DNA from: Larus michahellis
Taxonomy: Eukaryota > Chordata > Aves > Charadriiformes > Laridae
Direction: 5' to 3'
DNA length: 64,000 nucleotides
Assembly: GCF_964199755.1 (NCBI RefSeq)
Contig: NC_133898.1
Span: forward strand, 131,252,224-131,316,223
Part shown: positions 59,201 to 64,000 of the stretch, piece by piece
How positions within the stretch are numbered: the first letter of the stretch is position 1
Layout of the letters: the number at the start of each line of letters is the position of its first letter
The notes under the pieces: model-generated
Told to the model about the DNA's origin: nothing
The model's input: the letters and a program-made list of their open reading frames with translations, nothing else
Database searches by the model: none
Translations under genes and position numbers: made by a program

Positions 59201-59305
59201 TCCAGCAGGATGCCACCCCGCAGCTTCTCGGGTACGTTACTCACCATATCTGTAGCTTGATCTTCTTTCCTTGTAATTCAACGGTTTTAATCTTGAAGTC
59301 TATCC
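41177..59305 (-). CDS. RAB10: RAB10 small GTPase (exons 2-6, exon 1 outside window)
   Basis: Rab-family GTPase of exocytic and endosomal transport, for example insulin-driven GLUT4 vesicle delivery, basolateral recycling and ER dynamics. Exons in transcript order: 59305-59245, 47328-47190, 44015-43926, 43411-43310, 41260-41177. They join in frame to give residues 43-200 of a 200-residue protein. Motifs: G3 WDTAGQERF (about 63-71), G4 NKCD (122-125), G5 ETSAK (150-154) and the C-terminal Cys-Cys at 199-200 for geranylgeranylation. The part with the start codon, P-loop GDSGVGKT and switch I lies in exon 1 beyond the right edge, consistent with the large first intron of this gene. It differs from human by only a few residues (NAK for NGK, MED for MDD, PKA for PKG, recalled human sequence). 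Confidence 0.97.
42094..42204 (+). mobile_element. Short CR1 3' end in RAB10 intron 5
   Basis: CTGGTGGGAGGTGTCCCTGC...CAGGGGGTGGCACTGGATGA...CTTCCCACCCAAACCACTCTGTGATTCTATTCTATG; the last 100 bp of CR1, antisense to RAB10. Confidence 0.92.
42205..42960. other. Unclassified CpG-rich block in RAB10 intron 5
   Basis: About 750 bp with roughly 30 CpG dinucleotides, clearly more than the AT-rich intron around it. It abuts the CR1 end on its left and ends near a CCCAACA word. It contains open stretches on both strands (42521-42838 + and 42199-42477 -) but no domain that I recognise. It could be a decayed LTR or other repeat, or a regulatory CpG block. Confidence 0.4.
43310..43411 (-). CDS. RAB10: RAB10 exon 5 (G5 motif)
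   Basis: 34 codons, residues 140-173: [20 protein letters not shown] then [14 protein letters not shown]. Confidence 0.97.
43412..47189 (-). other. RAB10 introns 4 and 3 (around exon 4)
   Basis: 43412-43925 and 44016-47189. Unique-looking AT-rich intronic sequence; no repeat, RNA gene or extra exon recognised. Confidence 0.6.
43926..44015 (-). CDS. RAB10: RAB10 exon 4 (G4 motif)
   Basis: 30 codons, residues 110-139: [20 protein letters not shown] then [14 protein letters not shown] sets guanine specificity. Confidence 0.97.
47190..47328 (-). CDS. RAB10: RAB10 exon 3 (switch II)
   Basis: Residues 63-109: [20 protein letters not shown], then [20 protein letters not shown] and LRNIDE. Holds the catalytic-loop glutamine of the G3 motif. 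The donor is GTGAGT. Confidence 0.97.
52625..53092 (-). mobile_element. CR1 LINE 3' fragment in RAB10 intron 2
   Basis: Young-type CR1 on the - strand: tail AATCATAGAATCACAGAATG on +, then the same GGATGGGGCAGCCACAGCTT and GGCTGAACCCCCCCAGCTCT segments as the copies near 26.7 kb and 28.5 kb. It is in sense with RAB10. Confidence 0.94.
54164..54251 (+). mobile_element. Short CR1 3' end in RAB10 intron 2
   Basis: AGGAGGTGTCCCTGCCCAGG...GCTTTAAAGTCCCTTCCAAC...AATCATTCCATGATTC; a terminal fragment, antisense to RAB10, somewhat diverged. Confidence 0.88.
55131..55586 (+). mobile_element. CR1 LINE 3' fragment in RAB10 intron 2
   Basis: Starts GAGACACGGAGCTGTTGGAG, runs through GCTGGGGGGGTTCAGCCTGG, and ends with TTCCCACCCAAACCTTTCTA. 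It has a small internal deletion near 55340 relative to the other copies, and is antisense to RAB10. Confidence 0.94.
59245..59305 (-). CDS. RAB10: RAB10 exon 2
   Basis: 61 bp exon: [19 protein letters not shown], ending with two bases of the G3 tryptophan codon. The acceptor is TTTAG and the donor GTGAGT. Confidence 0.95.
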
Positions 59306-62108
59306 CTAAAATAAACAAACACATAAATAAGTAATTAGGATCTACTTACAAAAAAAAAAAGAAAGCAATTCCACGTCAACTCACAACTGCTCTAGACAGA
59401 AGGGCTTTTTTTCTTCTTTTACTTGAATAATCGGGTAAAGCAGGGATGCCCGAGGAAGCTAGAGTGCAGGAGGAGCGTGCCAACCAAACGGGGCCTCAAA
59501 GTCTACAATCGGGCAACGGACACCTTCAGGTAACACTGATGAGATGATCTGGCTTGTAAAAACCTTTAAGTGTCTTGCTTATTTTCAAGCAAGAAAAAGA
59601 TCAGGTTTTTGCCATTTTTCTGGAGAACTTCCACAAAGGAGAAATTTGGGAGTTTGGGTATAAACTTCAACATCCTAAACAAAATAGCAAGCTTCCTTCT
59701 TGGCTTTTTTAAAAAAGATTCTTTCCCCAAAATGATTAAACCACAATATTTTGCATATGCTGACAAATTACGTGAAACATTGTGAAATTTTGGGTTATTT
59801 TTTTATGCTTATACCTAATCCTTGTGATACCACCAATTTCAGAAACCTCTCAAAAAACCTACTTTTTCCCCCCCAAAAAAATTTCTCCTTTCCATTAATC
59901 TTGTTCAAGTAATCTACTTGTAAGAATAACATCAACTACAGAAATCCTAATTCTTGTTACCTGTTTAGCGTAACTCGAGGCAGGCAGCACGAGAGCCTAC
60001 ACCAGAGCATGTGACACAACTCCAGACCATTAAAAATAGTCATCTGGCTTTTTACACCCTTGAAACGAGCAGCTGAAGCCCTGAACTGTCTCTCGGGCTA
60101 AACGCCCGCGCGTGGTTCACAGACGGCCAAGCAACGGGAGCAGAAGGGTTGGGGCAACACGAAGCTCTCACCCAGCAATAAAAGGCAGATTATCGGCACA
60201 AGCCGGCACCCGACCGCCACGTCTCCTCCTCCGGGTCCAGCCCCGCTCCAGCCGCTGACGTGTGTCACCGTGCAAAGTGTGTCACCACCACTCTCAAAAC
60301 CCAGAGTAAGCAGAAGCCCTCCTGAGAGCACGTGAGTAAGGTTGTTTTACCAACTAACACAAAATAATTCACATGTTAATCTGGGGCAAAGCTGAAGCGG
60401 TATCACAAGGAAGTTCGTTATGCCCAGGATTTGCAAGGAAGGACTGAAGGAGAACTGTCCGGAAAAGACTTAGGGAAGAAGAAACCATCAAACTGACGAC
60501 AGATCCTTAGCCGAGACCCATACTGAAACCAGCATTTAATACTGCCCTTATTAATTCTGGTGTAATAATTGCTCTATCTGAAGCCTACTGCTTACGAAAG
60601 GGAGAGGCACTATACGAAGGATGATTAAAATAAGAAACTGATGACTTGAAGGCAGAATAAAAACCAGGGATGGGTGTCAGCAGTACAAAACCCAACATTA
60701 CATGCCCATTACCCAAGAATTTCATTTCTTCTGGGAACCAGCAACTGTTTTCAGATGACAAGGACAGACGGAAGGCCGAGACGTTACCATTTCACTTTCA
60801 GGGAGCAGCTCTAACCCGAGGGAGAGGCAACCCCAGAATAGGCAAATACAGTCTTGCTGGCACCTGGTGAGACATTCCCATCCGCGGCAGGGAAATCCGA
60901 CCACAGTTGTTTCAGCCCTTGGTGAAAGCTCATTTGCGCAGTGGGTACAGACTAATTGCTCTCCCCCAGAAGAGGTGGGCTCGGGGCAGATGCCGTGCAG
61001 GCCAAGCCAGGACAAGGACCTCTTCCCAAGCACGAGAGGCTTGAGGACCACGTCTTGTTTCAACCTTCTCTTCCCAGAACTGCCCACAGGAATGATGAGC
61101 AGAGAGTACAGCCAGCGGAGCAGGAAGACCACAAGCCATCTCCCCAAAATGCCCTGGCAGTAATTACCTGCCAGAGGTCTGACTTTCAATTCAAATCGGA
61201 GAAACAACACTGATAATTTTTCATACTTTCCAAAAATCTGTTTATATTTAGACTTTTTAAAAGGCAGCAGCTGCAACCACAAACTTCCCCCCTAAATCTA
61301 CAAGGTCATTTCATACCAAGTAAGATTAAATAGAATTTATGAAACACACTTATGTAAAAAGTCTACATGGGAAGTCTGCTTTAAACCCCACCAAGTCCAG
61401 CTCCTTTTAGCTCTCTATACTGCACACGCACTACTTCATTTTAACATTGAAGTATTACATTAGTGGAGTTTTTTCGCATAAAAATGAGGATGCCAGAGCC
61501 TCTCTGGGAAAGGCTGAACAGTTTTAGGTGGTGGGGGATGAGAATCCTCCTCCCACAGGCCTGTGTCGTGCAGGGGCAGGAACGGGGACGGCACCAGGAG
61601 ATGGACACCTACCGCATACGCAGACAGAGAGGAAAACGGCAAATAACCCTTAAATGAACACCAACTGCAGCTCCTCACAGAGCCTCTCACAGTTACCAAG
61701 TATTTCCTAAACACGAACCAGAGTGTAAAGGGGCAAAACTCCCTATTTCTAAGGGCTTAAAGCTGTACAGTGACTAAAGGCCGAGGTCGTCCACTAACTC
61801 CAGGGTGTCAGCTTGGGACCTTCAGACCTCTGCTTCAGGTCAGTGCTCCGTTTCTTTCCAATTAGCCAAAGCAGTACTTCATCACTTAAATTTACGAATC
61901 AATACAGCTTGTATTATATGTATGTGGTTTGAAAAATAAACCCGCTGAATGATTAATAGCCAACATACAAAGCTGCCCCAAATACACTTAACTATCCTCA
62001 CATTTTGTAGCCTTTAACGAAGTTGTGTGCTAGGATGCAGTGCTCCACAGCAACGCTAGCAAACAAATGAACACAGCGTTTGCCAAGAGATCATAAATAA
62101 AAGTATTT

Positions 62109-62160
62109 TATACAGCGACACTAACTTTTAGGTTTATACAGCGACACTAACTTTTAGGTT
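62109..62160. repeat. Exact 26 bp tandem duplication
   Basis: Two identical copies of a 26 bp unit containing TACAGCGACACTAACTTTTA, at 62109-62134 and 62135-62160. No mismatch, so either recent or an assembly artefact. Confidence 0.9.
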
Positions 62161-62950
62161 CTGCCCAGATAAAGCAGGAAGTTTGACAGCCACTTTCTAT
62201 GCGTCAAGATAAAGTAAGCTATTAACCCAGCCAAGGAAGTTAACTCTTCTCTGCACTGAGAGGGATTTAGCTAACTCTAGTATTTGGGGATAAAATAAAT
62301 CTCTAATCCCATGTTATACTCAGCTTCCATTCCAATTACTTTATAATACTAGTTCAGCCTTCATAACAGAAAGACCGTTATAAATAGCAACGGCTATTTG
62401 CCTCTAAACACTTTCAAAGTAGTTTTAGCAGACTGGAAAAGCTAGGCTCCGGCATGGCTCTAATGCCCGTTCGGTTCGAAGTTGCCAGCGACATTGTGCC
62501 GGCAGAAACACAAAGGCTTCAGAGAGAAGAGATTACAGGTACGGGGAGTTTCCAGTAACATTAAGCTCAGGCAGGAGTTTAAGAGGGTAAGGGGGATAAA
62601 AATTGAATGGCATGCAGAACGGACATGTACTATCACAGGAGAATAATGGCAGAACCAATGAATTAAAGATGAGCATGAAATTACTCCCTCATTAAGTGCC
62701 GATAAGATATTCATTGACTTCAACAGGGCAAACCAGAATTCACAGGAAAAACCTGAAGTATACTGCCAGATTATTAAACACTTAATGTAACTCCGTACTT
62801 TCAAATAAAAATGTGGAAGTGTTTGTTACTCTTCAGTACAGCTCACACCATTTAACAATGTCTCCTTACAGAGAGATCATCCCAGGCTTCTGGCTCACCT
62901 CTGGGTTTCCTTCTGATTTCAAGTCTTCTACCAGTTGCTTGTAGCAATTT

Positions 62951-63112
62951 ATCATAGAATGGTTTGGGTGGGAAGGGACCTTAAAGCCCCCCCAGTGGCA
63001 CCCCCTGCCCTGGGCAGGGACACCTCCCACCAGCCCAGGTTGCTCCAAGCCCCGGCCAACCTGGCCTTGAACCCCTCCAGGGATGGGGCAGCCACAGCTT
63101 CTCTGGGCAACC
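62951..63112 (-). mobile_element. Short CR1 3' end in RAB10 intron 1
   Basis: ATCATAGAATGGTTTGGGTG...CACCTCCCACCAGCCCAGGT...CAGCTTCTCTGGGCAACC on +, the 3' end of a - strand CR1, in sense with RAB10. Almost identical to the copy at 28442. Confidence 0.93.
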
Positions 63113-64000
63113 AGGCCACTGAAGTTAAGCTCCTCCACCCCAACACCAGCAGAGGTTATCGTCAGTGACTCCCGACAAAGCATTCTGGCTTTATTTGCGC
63201 AAGTTTAAATATCTGTCTTGGTGAATACAGAACTATTTGCTGAACGGTTTTGAGTTTCCATTGCTCTCAGACAAAAGACATTAATGAAGACCCAGGACTT
63301 GCGTCAGCAGAACAGTGTTTTAAATCCATAATCACTGCATGCAGTTATATATCACTTTACACCCTCTTGAGCCCCTGCCAAGGTTTTGTAAAGATCGCTT
63401 ATGTTGCTAAATTGCAAACTAACTGTTCTCGAAAAGTGAAAGACAACGCCATCAGTACGAGGTGGGGGGGGGGGGGAGAAAAAGTTATTTTCCAGTCCAT
63501 TTCAGAGCTACAAATGATGAGCTGGCCCTTTTCAGACTGACCGAATTTTGTTTGCATTCTTTCCAAACAAAGAGAGCATTCAGCTCGGTGGGGACGCGGG
63601 GCGGCGGGAAGCGGAATGTAGGGCAGGAGAGGGGCAAGGCCACGGTGCCAGGAGCCCGACAGCCAACCTGCACCTCGCAGCAGCGCCCAGCACAGCCTGT
63701 ACGCGGCACGTAAAGAAGCACAGTTTGAATTTCGTTTGTTAGTAATTGCTTTGCAAATATACTTTAACAGCACCTTGTATTTTCAACTCGAGGAAGAAAA
63801 GCAAATGTGCACAAATTCCTACTCAAGTCTCGTGTCTTCAAGCTGCGCACCTTTGTGCTGCTACAGGCTCTGGCAACGGCCAGTTACTCTTCTTACCAGT
63901 GTACGGAAACTGCGGCTTCAACACCCGAATTAGCACAGCAGGATTTGGGCCACATTCACATTTTCTGACAAGCACCAGGAGCCGCCGGGCTGGCCCACTC

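Larger units (their letters stand above)
47329..59244 (-). other. RAB10 intron 2
   Basis: 11.9 kb intron. Three CR1 fragments (52625, 54164, 55131) and a T-rich low-complexity run at about 57508-57540 are recognised; the remainder shows no gene. Short open frames here lack family resemblance. Confidence 0.65.
59306..64000 (-). other. RAB10 intron 1, 3' part
   Basis: 4.7 kb to the window edge. It holds one CR1 (62951-63112), a 26 bp tandem duplication (62109-62160) and a poly-G run at about 63463-63476. No P-loop-encoding exon is present, so RAB10 exon 1 lies further right. Confidence 0.65.

Overview
The window is nuclear DNA from a bird. The evidence is a set of spliced vertebrate genes with GT-AG introns and thirteen recognisable CR1 LINE fragments ending in the avian-type 3' tail (runs of ATTCTATG or close variants). 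Mammalian SINEs are absent, and the introns are short and in places extremely GC-rich. Several CR1 copies are nearly identical to one another, which points to a recently active subfamily. I cannot name the species.

Layout. (1) 1-25,880, + strand: HADHA, the alpha subunit of the mitochondrial trifunctional protein. Exons 2-20 are present; exon 1 lies to the left of the window. All 19 exons splice in frame into exactly 740 codons, matching residues 24-763 of the human protein. (2) 27,300-36,200, - strand: GAREM2, all six coding exons, 838 codons plus a stop, running towards HADHA so that the two 3' ends converge about 1.4 kb apart. Each of its five introns is largely filled by a tandem repeat or, in one case, a CR1. 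(3) 36,171-38,370: GC-rich intergenic DNA holding the GAREM2 CpG-island promoter and a minisatellite. (4) 38,370-64,000, - strand: RAB10, exons 2-6 plus a long 3' UTR. Exon 1, with the start codon and P-loop, is beyond the right edge.

The gene order RAB10-GAREM2-HADHA and the relative strands match the human 2p23.3 block, so this is ordinary conserved synteny. The three genes do unrelated jobs: mitochondrial long-chain fatty-acid beta-oxidation (HADHA), a GRB2-binding adaptor in growth-factor/MAPK signalling (GAREM2), and a small GTPase of exocytic and endosomal traffic (RAB10). I found no RNA gene, CRISPR array, operon or new multi-gene system. The unusual material is structural: CR1 copies pressed against two coding-exon splice acceptors, a tandem repeat or CR1 in every GAREM2 intron, a 1.2 kb pure polypyrimidine tract, and an unclassified CpG-rich block in RAB10 intron 5.
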